A stretch of DNA of 64,000 nt from Fulvia fulva (lineage: Eukaryota; Ascomycota; Dothideomycetes; Mycosphaerellales; Mycosphaerellaceae), in assembly GCF_020509005.1 (NCBI RefSeq), contig NC_063022.1, positions 744,001 through 808,000 of the forward strand, given 5' to 3'. Shown here piece after piece: positions 1 through 11,226 of the stretch. The position numbers and the translations under genes are program-made. The notes below the pieces were generated by a model. The model saw nothing but the letters and a program-made list of their open reading frames with translations. It ran no database searches and was not told where the DNA came from. How positions within the stretch are numbered: the stretch's first letter is position 1; every line of letters begins with the position of its first letter.

Positions 1-3000
1 GACGCCCTTAGCTAGCGGGACAACCTAAGGAATAGTTAGCTACAAAATCCGCGGTCAAGCACCCCCCGAAGCTTATCTACTACCGCCTTATAAGGGCATA
101 GAGTAGTATAGCAACCTAACTACGAAGCGAACATATCGGCCTCTAGGGGTACCTATTATAGAGGAAGGTTCTAGGATACACGAATACTAGCTGCCCCTGC
201 GGCTATCGCTCCTAGAACGTACGGTACGCACTCCTCGTCTGTCCGAGGTGGTCGCTAGGAAGGGGGGAGTAGATAGCAAAGGCGAGGAACCGGACGATTA
301 GGGCACTTCTTAACAACGCTAAAGACCTACGGCGCATTACGAACTGGATACTAGAGAAGGGCTGGCTAGAACAGTACCGCCTAGTAGGAGCAGTGTAGGA
401 AGAGAGGACACGACGTAGCGCGACGAGACCGGCTAGGAGCGGGGGCTAACGGGGTAGTGACATAGACTACGTACGTTCAGAGGGAAAGCTAATCTAGATA
501 AGGAGTAGTCGGGGGCGGGAAGGGTTTTCACCTATTCGGGTTTCCCTTTGTACATAACAATAGATATATACCTACATAGGCCGGATAGGGTCCTAGAACA
601 GGGGAATAACAAATCTATCTATCTATTAAGAATAGGGATTAGCAATCGGTATTAGCTTACTTTAACAGCCTACTAAGCTTTATTAACTTCATTAGTCGTA
701 GGTTCGTATACTTCTATAGCGATAACGAGCCCGCTATTAGGAAGGTGTTTTGCTTAGTTATTAATAACAACAAGATTAAATAGCACGTAACCGCGGAATA
801 CGCGCCTACGTAGGACCTAGTAGAAAGAGCTAGAGCTCTTATTATGACTATAAGTAGAACTATTCGTATCTATGTACGATTACCGGAAAAGCTTTAGCTA
901 GAATATACTATAGTAGCAGTATATATCCTCTAGCGATCCCCTATCTAGTTAAAGGGCTAGAAGACCCTATTCGAATTAGTAATAGGACGAATTCCGAACG
1001 TAGGTTATATAGTAGTGTATAGCTCCCTTGTATACGTGTTTATCTATAGACTAGATTAGCCTAGTAAGAGCGAGAAACTCTAAGAGAGAGCGCTTATAGG
1101 CTACCTTATAGGATACGACTCTACTAATATCTACCGCGTATAGGACCTATTAAAAGATAGGGTTATACGAGTCAAGGACGTCCTCTTTAATAAGACTACG
1201 TTCTATAACCTATTACGCCTAATAGTAGGGTATACGACCCCTATCGAGAACATCGTAATAGCGGAACCGGCTAAAGAGCCTAAATAATACTACGACCTAT
1301 ATATCGCTTATCACGAGTAAGATATAGTATAGGCCGAGGGGGTAGAAGAATAGGCTTAGTAGCCGCATACCTAACAACCTCGAGACGCCTACTAAAAGCT
1401 CCTTAGGTAAGAATTATACTAGCCGTAACACGGCGAGTCAGTAATATATAACTAAAAGGACCGGCAAATCGAGCACGTAACAGATCACGTGACTTAAGAC
1501 AATATATAGTAGCTAGTACATAACACTACTAACTACTACGACACCCTATAGTAGTAGATAATAGATGCCCTTACCGTAGAAGACCGTAAGGAGATTATAG
1601 ATAACACGGACCCTAATCGCGAGCTATATCTATTCACATTTATACTACTAGAAGACGTGTTAATATATAACGCGTCTAATATACTACTCTTCCCCCTAGA
1701 GCTAGAGCTCTATACACTAGAGAAGTCTAACTATACAGTTATAGAGAATAGAAAGCGCCTACGAACGGCCTACTTCTACTATATACTATACTAGATTATA
1801 GTCGCTAATATAATTATCGGCTAGATGTCCGGTATATAACCTAGAATACGCGCCTATCGCTATAAGAGCGATCGAAGCCCTATACAAAGAGGCAATAGCC
1901 CTCTAAGGCGTATTAATACTACTACCTCTATATACCGTAATAACCTTGCGCCTAAACCTTCTAACTACCGAGCCGCTATAAAACACCGCTTCTCCTAATA
2001 GTAGATCGAAGCTATAGCTAAGGAGTTTGCTAAAGCCCTAGTAACAGGCACATTTAGATAGGTAATAAAGAAAGAGAAGGATTAGGATGCTTAGTAAGAG
2101 GAGGGACTTTAGCTACTACTACCGCTAAAGTAGGTATATAAATATAAACTAGATAAGTACGGTATACTAAAGAGCTTTAAGGCTAGGCTATACGTAAGAG
2201 GCGATTTATAAGGAACACACTTAGACATATACGCCGCTACACTACTAGTAAGTATATTCCGCCTCTACTATACTATAGCCGCGAGCTTCGACCTAGAAGC
2301 TAAACAATTCGATATTATTAACGCCTTCCTAAACTCGGACCTACTATATACTATATATCTATAACTACCTCCTAGAATCGATAGGCTATCCTATAGACAC
2401 GCCCTTAAGCTAGTTAAGGCCCTCTACGGTCTAAAGGAGTCCCCTTTATTATAGTATAACTCCCTAACCGAGACGCTAGCCTCCCTTAGACTAGTACCCC
2501 TATCGGACTCCGAATATATCTAACTACTATAACAATAAGGTTATGTTCTTCTTTTACGTTAACGACCTAGTTATACTCTACTACCGTAAGTATAAGGCCT
2601 ATACTACTAATATTAAGTAGTAGCTACTTACTAAGTACAAGATGTACGAGCTCGGTAATCTCTCCTAGTTCCTAGGAATCAAGGTTACGCGCGATAGAAA
2701 CAAGCGCTTACTATAGCTCTCTTAAGAAGACTATATTAAGAAGCTAGCCGCTAAATTTAGTATATCTACGAATGTACGTAAAACGATAGTACTAGTAGAT
2801 TAACACCTTAATTAGACCGTTCTAGAGAGTCATTAACCCACCTCTATCGCTATCCTTACGTACTAATAACGTATAGGATCCCTCAACTTCGCCGCTATAT
2901 ACTCGCGGCCTAACATCGCCTTTTCCTTATCTATACTATCGTAGTATCTGACTAAGCTAACTAAGACACACCTTAAGCTTATAGATTAGTACTTACGCTA

Positions 3001-4041
3001 TCTCCTAGATACTAAGAACCTCTACCTTATATATAGCGCTAGTAAACACATTACTAGCCTTTATAGCTAACTAGAGCACCTCGGTAGTAACTACGAGTTC
3101 TTTAGAGTATCGGACGCGTCCTACGGTATAAATAATAATAGGACTAGCTTAAATAGCTAGGTCTTTATACTGTTTGGTAGACTAGTAGATTATAAGGCAT
3201 CTAAACAAATCACTATTACTAAGTCCTTAATAGAGGCTAAGCTACTCGGGCTTTCGTAAGCCGCCTTAGAGCTTATATAGTAGGAACGAGTCTTCGCTAA
3301 GATACACCTTTAGTTCAATTAGCGTACCTACTTATACTACGATAATACGTAGACTATCCGCCTTATTAACTAATAAGGGCAAAATCTTAATACAAAGCTA
3401 CGCTACGTTAACATCTACTACTACTAGTTCCGATAGCGAGACTAGCGCGGAGACATTAAGATCAAGTATCTTAGTACTAACGACATGCCTATAGACGGGC
3501 TGACTAAGCTGCTTCTACTATAGAAGTATAAGCACTTCGTTAAGCTACTTAATATAGCTAAGGAAGGCGTAGACCTACGTACCTTAGTGCCCTCTATAGC
3601 CGTATTAGGAGGTAACGGGCTAATAGACGCCTAAGAAGCCTGTAGTAGCGGCCTTACCTTATCTCGAAACAAACACCGAACGGCTTTATCTTTACGGACA
3701 CCTCTCTAGAAGCGCTAGTAGGTGTAAGACACGGCTACTAGTAGCTACTAATACTATAGACAATAACGAAGCTAGGGCAAAGTATCTACTATTTACCGGT
3801 ACGGCCCTAGTACTATTATTAATAGGTGTTTCTCGGACTCCTATTAGCTAATAGCGTAAGGGCGAGAAACACCTCTATTACCTTAGCTTACTTTACTTAA
3901 AATAGCTGACTTACCCTTACTATAGCAGTAGCAACACCGAGGGCCTAACGTCACTACTATAGGTAGGAGGGGGTAGTTATAACAGGGTGTACGCGATTAT
4001 ATAGGAATCAGCTCATTCACTCTAGCGTACGAGCTAAGGGG
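1..4041 (+). mobile_element. RIP-degenerated Ty1/copia LTR retrotransposon (internal region)
   Basis: Read on the plus strand through many stops, this shows the order integrase, reverse transcriptase, RNase H that defines Ty1/copia. Integrase-like sequence lies at about 540-1210 (FYSDNEPA is readable near 710). Copia RVT_2-type sequence starts near 2130 (YKYKLDKYGILKSFKARLYV) and the RT active-site block FFYVNDLV is at 2546-2569, with N in place of the usual second D. RNase H-like sequence is at about 2870-3640, with SDASYGI near 3112. CpA is strongly depleted and TAG/CTA enriched throughout, as expected when RIP turns CpA into TpA on both strands. No open frame remains, so the copy cannot encode proteins. 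The 5' part, including gag and the 5' LTR, lies outside or is unreadable. Confidence 0.88.
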
Positions 4042-4281
4042 GTGTGTCGCGATCCGAGCGTATATATAGGCAACATCCTATTATTAAAACTTAAGGCTAC
4101 GTACGCTAAGAATTAGGTGACTGATTAGTCACCTATAGCCTCTTTAAGAGCAACACTTGTCTATTCTAGATAGATATATATAATACACAACCTGCTCTTA
4201 AAACACCCTATATAAGCCCGTATAATAACTTCCTACACTTCTAACGTAATAATTCCTATATAAACCCGGGCTTATAACCTG
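4042..4281 (+). repeat. possible 3' LTR of the copia element
   Basis: A purine run (AAGGGGG) ends at about 4041 and is followed directly by TGTGTCGCGA, then a TATATATAGG box near 4058. This is the arrangement of polypurine tract, LTR start and U3 promoter. The downstream end near 4281 (TTAAACA) is a guess, since no second LTR is present for comparison. RIP-like base composition continues past it to about 4860. Confidence 0.35.
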
Positions 4282-4686
4282 TTAAACAGGTACGGGTTGA
4301 TAGTAGCGGAGTGGAGTAAGAGATCAATCTTTAACTGACTAATAGCACGAGTATATAGCAATATATAAGGAACTAATATGTTGATTGTGTTAGATGTCTA
4401 TCTAAGCTAAAGGGGAGAGAAGGTATCTCCCTATAAGCTAAGTTATCGTAGATACCTTAGGCTATTAGATCACTTTATGATTGTTGACTCCCTTTGAGAT
4501 GCTACATCTTAACAATTCTAACTTTACTTCGGTCTTACTAACAGCCTTTAACTAAGTACACTATCAGCATAGGCGATTAAACGACTACTATAACAAAACT
4601 CGGCGGTATACAATCCGCGCGGGTAGGCGTGAGTAAGCAATTTTACCTCATCTATAATATAGACTTACTAATATATATAGGCACCT

Positions 4687-5166
4687 TTCCGCCTCTTCGA
4701 CTTACCGCCCGAGCTTTAGGTCAGGATTAGTAAGCTCGTCGTCGATGACTCTAGACCCGTGACTCCGGCATCCTTTAATAAGTATAATCGACTACTATAG
4801 CTACTAACTATTATAAGAACCTACGCGGTTCTCCGCAACGAGCTACTACCCTACTACTACCGGACCCGGGCCACTTTCAGTATTCGCCTTGGAGTTGTCC
4901 CTCTCGACAGATATCTAGCCTGGCTACGAGCTATGGACAAACAGTTTCGACGGCAGATCGTGGTCGAGGCGATGACTCGAAATAGGATTGACCCTGATAG
5001 GCTCAACGACTGCTTCAGGGGATACATTGGGCTTGAAGACATCCAGCTCGAGCTCATTCCGAAACGCGAAGCTAGATGGAGGCGGTACAAGGTCACATTC
5101 TTGGGTGAAGAAGTGAGTGTCGACGGAGCACGGGAGATGGCAGCGCACAGTACCTCTTTGAAGTAG
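4687..5166 (+). pseudogene. LPPEL-type fungal protein, 5' half damaged by RIP
   Basis: One continuous plus-strand frame of about 160 codons runs from an F-box-like start (FDLPPEL, 4699-4716) to a stop at 5164-5166. It has TAG stops at 4717-4719 and 4798-4800, both in the CpA-poor DNA next to the copia element. Past about 4860 the base composition becomes normal and the frame is open, including a stretch reading RNELLPYYYRTRATFSIRLG. The N-terminal LPPEL motif followed by a segment like LRNELLPYYYR is typical of the many fungal proteins that begin with an F-box-like helix. I infer that RIP spread from the transposon into the 5' half of a unique gene. A shorter product could still start at the ATG at 4933 (77 aa), but I doubt it is functional. 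Confidence 0.55.
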
Positions 5167-5216
5167 TTTTCAAGAGAGTCGTGAAAGTATCTCTCTACTC
5201 GTACGAATGGGTATGA

Positions 5217-6207
5217 CTATCTTGGAGCATATCCGCGCGCAGCTCGCGTCTGCTGTCTGATACGGCGAGCTGGCCCTACTCGTGCAAGGTGCCTCTCGAT
5301 TCGAGCGGCTCGTGCGGCTCTGCCAGCATTGCCGACGATCTCGAAGTGCGACTGCGAGGGCATGGTCGCTCGTCGAGGAGAACCGCTCGATCCAGATCGT
5401 CTTGGGGATGCCGGAGGCGCTGATAGCCTCCGTGAAGGTCCAGCTGTTGCAGATGGGTCAGCACAACTCTCTGTTCCACATCAAATATCTGCCGGTCGGG
5501 TGTCACATACCTTGCTGTACACTCTCCAAAAGATCCGGATGTCTCCTCGGCGAAGCCAACCCAGCGTTCACCGCAAGCTGGTAAGTCCGCCCCGGCGATC
5601 CAAGACTCTCCAACGCCTCCAAGCGCTCCTTGTAGCGCTCAATGGACGCATACACCTCTTCCGCACCACCCAGCTGCGCGACCAACGCTCCCAGAGTTTG
5701 CCACACTCTAGCAATATCTCCACTATTCTCAGCAAGGTGCTGCTTCGCCTGCTCAATCTCCGCACGCACGTATTGGCGTTCAAGGGCCAACGCTTCGTCG
5801 GAGCTTGTGAGGATCTGGTAGAATAGCTCTTCGACCTGTTCGATCAACTCTGCATCTTCTTGCCAAAGGTTCTGGAGTACACTGCCCTCTTCCCAGCCGT
5901 AGACCTCCTCGAGCCATGCGTTGTGCTCTGGGGTGAACCAAGCCTTTTGGCCGAAGCGGTTGACAGGCTCGGCCAAGTCATGGCGTACCATCTCGGGGTT
6001 GCATGAGTCCACGATTGCTTCAGCACGGTCGACCAACTCGGTTCCAGAGGTCCATATGCGACCTAGCGCTTCGCCATTGTCGAGACGCAAAGTCTTCTCA
6101 AGCCATGTAAAGTGTTCGGGCGCGAACCAGGCAGGGTCGCCGTACTTGTCGAGCGGCTGGGTGTCCCAGGCACGGCCGATATTGGCCTGAGTCCAGGTGG
6201 ATGTCAT
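5217..6207 (-). CDS. hypothetical protein with two tandem ~50-residue modules
   Basis: I take the ATG at 6207 as the start (MTSTWTQANIGRAWDT) because the residues upstream of it look non-coding. The protein carries an obvious internal duplication. One module contains GDPAWFAPEHFTWLE and the next contains GQKAWFTPEHNAWLE, each followed by a stretch rich in Glu and Leu. After that comes a helical, charged region. The frame appears to cross an intron at 5444-5510 (GTATGTG donor, CTGAC branch, CAACAG acceptor, 67 nt) into a basic tail ending in RIRQQTRAARGYAPR at 5217. Without the intron it would stop at 5503. I recognise no family. The paired W-x-x-x-E-H-x-x-W-L pattern may be a small helical repeat. 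Confidence 0.55.
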
Positions 6208-6841
6208 CTTGTGTACGATAAAGTAGACCTCGGGTTTGGGTTTACATGAGCATTTCCAACTCTGAGCTTCTACAGCTACAGCATAGCGTTTGCCTGAGAA
6301 CCATTTCCGGCCAGATCTTGATAATGAACTTGGCCGACAAAGATCGACTTTGTTGAAGCTTCGGCATCGCTTTTCTCGTTTCGGTAACATCGGAGGACAA
6401 AGACATGTTCATGTTGCTTGATCCTGGAACGGATCTACCAATATACATAGAATACTGCTTGCTTTCAAAGTCTGGCCCTCGCACTAGAAAATTGGTCAGT
6501 GTATTCAACAGTGAACAGGCTAGTGAATCAGCATATGTCCGACCATGGACAGAAGTGTTTTACATGTACACTAGACCACAACTCAAGAGTGGCAGCTTCG
6601 AGAGGCCACTTGCATGTTCGCCAAGATGTTACCCTTGTCATGTTTGTTATTGTGTGTAGGACATGGCTAGCGAAGTGGTCGCTTACGGTGGTATGGCTGC
6701 CGTCGTGGCGCATCGCTTCTGCAACATGTTCAGCTGATGCACGATACTCCTCTCTCTGGTCAGTAAGCATATCTATTGTTCCCCACTCTAGCACTGCATT
6801 TCGCATATTCTCCTCTTCTGTGGCGTTATAAACTCCTTGAG
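6208..6841. other. intergenic, no gene seen
   Basis: This is the divergent spacer between the duplicated-module gene and the HET pseudogene. Only short overlapping frames without recognisable motifs are present. It should hold the promoters of both genes. Confidence 0.5.
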
Positions 6842-9551
6842 ATGGATCACTTACCTCGACGAGGTCCGGTCAGTACGTCCTCCACGCCTGTTCGTCACGT
6901 CTGTGAGAACTTGTCATTCACCGAAGGAGATTTCCAAACGTTTCCCGCTCGATTCGGATTCGAACACCTGTGCTATGGCGACCAGGTGTATCGGCGTGAG
7001 TGCAGCAAGGAGAGGAGTGATGTCACCCAGCTGGAAATAGTATTGCAGGCGTGGCTCTTCTTCAACATGCTCCATCTCGTCCTTGCACCATACGACCTAT
7101 ATACAAGGCAGGACTACCTCACGCAAGATGGAAGGTTCGTGCACACAGTCCACTTGCGTGCAAGACTGGATGAAAATGTCAATAAAGTTAGAGCTCTGAG
7201 CCCCGCTGAGGTCGCCGAGGAGACCAATCGTCTGAAGCCATGCTTCCACCAGGCGCGACAGGTTCTGGCTGCATTGTGGTTCAACCGCCGGGGTGAATTC
7301 AACCGCAACGTTATCCTCTCCATCGAAATCCTGTGCGAAACGCTATGCCATGTGGCGCAACAGAGCCTGCGAACTGAAGAGCGTTCATGGTTCTGCACGA
7401 TCAGCGCGATCGATAATACCTGTCGTCGAGTCATGGAGCTTAACAATTGGTGTTCCGCTGAAGTGGCTGTCGCGCAGATGATCTTCCAAACAACAACGGG
7501 AAGATGGTATTGGGAGGGTCTGCGAAGGCCGAAGCTGGTTTTGGACCACTGACACTGCACATTGTCAGGCTGCAAGCGGCTCCAGATCAATATGTCCAAG
7601 TACAGACCTTCGCATGCAGAGCAGTGCCAACGCCCGGGTAGGCGTGAGCTGCTTGGACCAGACTGCACTAAGGTGATATATACCTTAGATCAGGGAACCT
7701 TCCCATTAATTAGAGTCAAGGAAGACTGCTCGATGGAGGTCGTTAGCTACGATCCAAAGGAGCCACAGTCATTCGTAGCGCTTTCGCATGTGTGGGCGGA
7801 TGGTTTGGGCAATCCTCATGCCATGAGGCTACTGCATTGCCAGGTATCGCGTCTGCGTAATCTTGTCGAAGAGCTACAGGCAGTCACCAGAACTGAGGAT
7901 CCTGATGCGCGTTCGAGATGGAACCCGGAGTTGTATCTTTGGTGCGATACATTGTGCTGTCCAATCGAGGCTCCTCACAAGGGCAAAGCCTTGGACAAGC
8001 TGGTGGACGTCTATCGTAGCGCCACTAACGTCCTCGTTCTCGACCAGAGTATCGAGAAGTTTCGATATGCCGAGCTCGATCCACTCGAAGCAGGAGCGCG
8101 GCTAGCTACAAGTCGCTGGACGCAGCGATTATGGACCTTCATTGGCCAACCATGTTCGAATTCGTTTCAAAGGCCAAGCAGTTGACCTCGATCAGCTCGT
8201 TGCTAAAGTCTGGAACATATTGCAGCAAGATCCGTGTTCTGCGCATATCTCGAGAGAGGTTCACAATGCTCTTCGAAACCTGAGGATCTGGTTCGGGAGG
8301 GCGCCTGATAAAGCAGACCTCAGAATGGGCGCCCGTGCTGTAGGTCATAGAAGAGTCAGCGTCGCATCCGACGAGCCACTTTGCATTGCGGCGTTCTTCG
8401 CATTGAATGTCGGCAGAGTGAGGTCCTCTAGCCGCGAATTGTCTAAGTTTGTGCTGTGCGATATAGACCTAAGGCCCGTCTGGGAGAAGTTGCGGCCGAT
8501 GCTCGGTTTCGCTCACGGAGTGGACGATATTGAGAAGACGACGATGCACATGGAAGAAGTCTGGAGACAGATCGAGGAGCGTGGTCCTGGAATTCCACAA
8601 GAAGTCATCTTCCACAAGCTAGATCGTCTCCAAAGCCGTGGCTTTCGATGGGCGCCTGCGACTTTGCAGCAAGCACCACAGGATGCATTCAATCTTTTCG
8701 CAGAGGGCTTGAAGTTCAGACCCGGAAAGATGAGTGCTGATGGCCTTTCCGTCAAATGTTCAGGATTCGGCATTCGATTGTGCAATCGGCTTGTCCAGCT
8801 ACCAATGAGTGCGCTATTTTGCAAGCTGTATCATGCACGTCAACTTCGGGTGATGCTCCCAGATGGTCGTTGGCTGTTTTCGCAGGAGCGCCTCGACTTG
8901 TTGGCAAGACGGCCTAAGGGGGTTCATGAACCAGCTGACCAAAGATTTCTCAAGTGGCTTGAAAGAGCTCGTTCGCATAACCTTTTACTCGTGTTGTGGA
9001 CACATCTGGAAGATATAGCCTTGCAGTATCTCTGCGGTAGTCTCGTGCGATTACTGGAAGCTCGGATTATGGACTGGCATCTGATCACCCAGAAGCCGAT
9101 AGCAGAGTCCTTCCAAGGAAATGGACTTCTTTGCTATGCCAAGCATGCCGACCAGAAGCTCTACCACTCGACTACCATAGTGGACATCTTGCCGATGGAC
9201 GAGGATGAGTGTATCGTTTGAAATGCGGCTTTTGAAGCAGTTAAGCATTGGCAAACCAGCGGATCGCTCGCTACGGCCTTCAAGATTATTCGCTTACGCC
9301 AGTGGACATGTGCAGTGGTTCATGGCGTACCAGCGCTGCTCGTTGTGATCTTGGGCTGCATCACGGTGCACCCGTGGCTGTTCCCAGCCGTTCTGGCATG
9401 TTGTGTGGTGTATATCTTCTGGATCGAGGTGAGATTGTGGTCAAAGATGCTCGTACCCGCTAGTAATGCGGTCGACAACGTTCACGTGAGAGAGGCCTTC
9501 CGCAGGGCCTTTCCGGGGAACTACGATATCGCAGTCCAGTTCCGTGGCTAA
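6842..9551 (+). pseudogene. HET-domain (heterokaryon incompatibility type) protein, disrupted
   Basis: Three open blocks form one HET protein. The core is readable: FVALSHVWADG, LWCDTLCCPI, KLVDVYRSATNVLVLD and TSRWTQRLWTF match the conserved HET blocks that normally end in W-T-x-Q-E. The C-terminal part ends in hydrophobic, membrane-like segments (PALLVVILGCITV; LACCVVYIFW). The reading is broken three ways. An in-frame TGA at 7550-7552 separates the N-terminal region from a Cys/His segment (HCTLSGCKRLQI) that continues it. A frameshift near 8141 falls just after LWTF and removes the expected Q-E. An in-frame TGA at 9219-9221 is followed by an open frame to 9551. HET proteins trigger allorecognition cell death in filamentous fungi. 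This copy looks inactive, unless the lesions are sequencing errors. Confidence 0.8.
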
Positions 9552-9893
9552 CTCGGGGTACCGCTCTTTTGTGGCAAAGTGGCCATAGTATCAGGCGATG
9601 TCGGGCTTGAGAAGGAGTGGTGTGTGGATTAGTATTGTGTCTCCAACGACACATTACCTTATGAATGTCCTGGATCTTTAGACATTTTCCCTGCCGTCAG
9701 ACTGATGATGCTCACTCTGATGGTGTCGATGGGAAAGGAAATGGAAAATTGGTCAAAGTCGAGGAAGTCGCAATGCAATGGCCACAAAGCCATGAGAACG
9801 CCCACAGTGGCTCCAATGCCCCTCCACGCCATCGTACGATCCACCTCCCACTTCCACCATGAACCCCATACCAACACCACCCCAACTCCACAA
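9552..9893. other. intergenic, upstream of the SDR gene
   Basis: I see no gene here. The last 100 bases before the ATG at 9894 are rich in C, A and CCAC, as expected of a fungal 5' leader. Confidence 0.45.
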
Positions 9894-11093
9894 ATGCGGC
9901 TCCTCACCACACTCCTCGCCCTCATCGCCATAATCTACTACCTCCTCCCCCTCCTCCTCGCCGAAGTCTTTCCCTGGCAATACCTCTGGGCCCAACGCAA
10001 AGGGCGCCCCACCGTTCTTCAAACCACCTACTCCGGCCGCACAATCCTCATCACCGGGGCCAACGGCGCGTACGGATCCCGCGCCGCCAAACTCTTCGCT
10101 CTCCGCGATGCAGAGAGGCTCATTCTGGTTGATGTGAGGGACTGTAGTCATTTGAAGGAGGAGATTGAGAGGGAGGTTGAAGCTTTAGGGAATGGGAAGC
10201 GATGTCCACAGATTCTTGTGTGGACTGTTGATATGATGACTTTTGCTGGATGTCAGGAATTGGCGGAGAAGGTGAAGGGATTGGAGAGTGGTCTTGATCA
10301 TGTTCTAATGACGATGGGAATCCTCTCCTTCGCACGGAAAGAATCACCGGAAGGGTGGGAAACCTGTAACACTTCCCCTCCCCCCTCCCCCTCCCCCCTC
10401 AAACCCCTACTAACACCACCATCCCAGCCCTCCAAGTAAACTACCTCTCCAACGCCTGCGCTGCCCTCCTAATGCTTCCACACATCCGTTCCTCGCCATC
10501 CAACCCCAACCCTCCAGTATTGACGTTCATAACCTCCTTCGGAATCTTCCCGGCCTCACCAACCATGTCCCTCCCCAAGACGGGATCCTACCTGAAGCAC
10601 TTAAGCAACAACAAAGACGGCATGGCTCAAAAGCATCAGTACGGACGCTCCAAAGGATTGCTGCTTTACTTCGCCCGCGAACTCGCTACACGTCTCAGCG
10701 CCGGTTCCGGACTTCCCAGGGTTACCGTCACGAGTGCGGATCCTGGCACGGCTTGGACGGGGTTGACGCAGCCGAATAAAGCCGAGTTCATCACCAGAGT
10801 CATCACAGATTTCGGCGCTCGACCTCCAGAATTTGGAGCTGCGGCGTTGGTCAATGGCGTGAGCGCTGATGCGAGTAAGCATGGGAAAATCCTGCACGAC
10901 TTTAGCACTGTGCCGTAAGTCCTCATCCTGTTCGCAAAATTTCTTCCCAGAGGCTAACCACTTTATCAGATATCCCCCCTTTATGGAGCGGCAAAGCGGT
11001 CGTCTGGCGCAGGAACGTGTCTGGAAAGAGACTCGCGAGGAGTTAGAAGCAAAAGTGCCTGAGATCAAGGCGGTGTACGATCAGCTTGATTGA
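9894..11093 (+). CDS. membrane-anchored short-chain dehydrogenase/reductase
   Basis: Three exons, 9894-10365, 10428-10914 and 10970-11093, give a 360-residue protein. Both introns (62 and 55 nt) have GT/AG ends and matching phases. The N-terminus is one hydrophobic helix (LLTTLLALIAIIYYLLPLLL), so the enzyme is probably membrane anchored. The Rossmann motif TGANGAYG lies near residue 60, and the catalytic pair is seen as YGRSK in exon 2, with an upstream Ser in ITSFGIF. These mark an NAD(P)-dependent SDR. The substrate cannot be told from sequence. It converges on the SKT5-like gene with 133 bp between stop codons. An ATG at 9705 is in frame but its extension looks like leader sequence. Confidence 0.85.
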
Positions 11094-11226
11094 AGACTGT
11101 AGTGGTTGGTCCGGAAGGACAAGAGCTATGCTGTACAATACCCTGGACCAGCCTGACTGGAATGCAAAAGAACGCCTCGCTCGTGCTATTCAAGTCCCAT
11201 GTGGTATCACTTCAATCATTTCGCGG

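Noticed and set aside
5503..6390. Start at 6390 for the duplicated-module gene
   Set aside because: The extra 61 residues are basic and Cys-rich like translated leader. The ATG at 6207 directly precedes the first module region.
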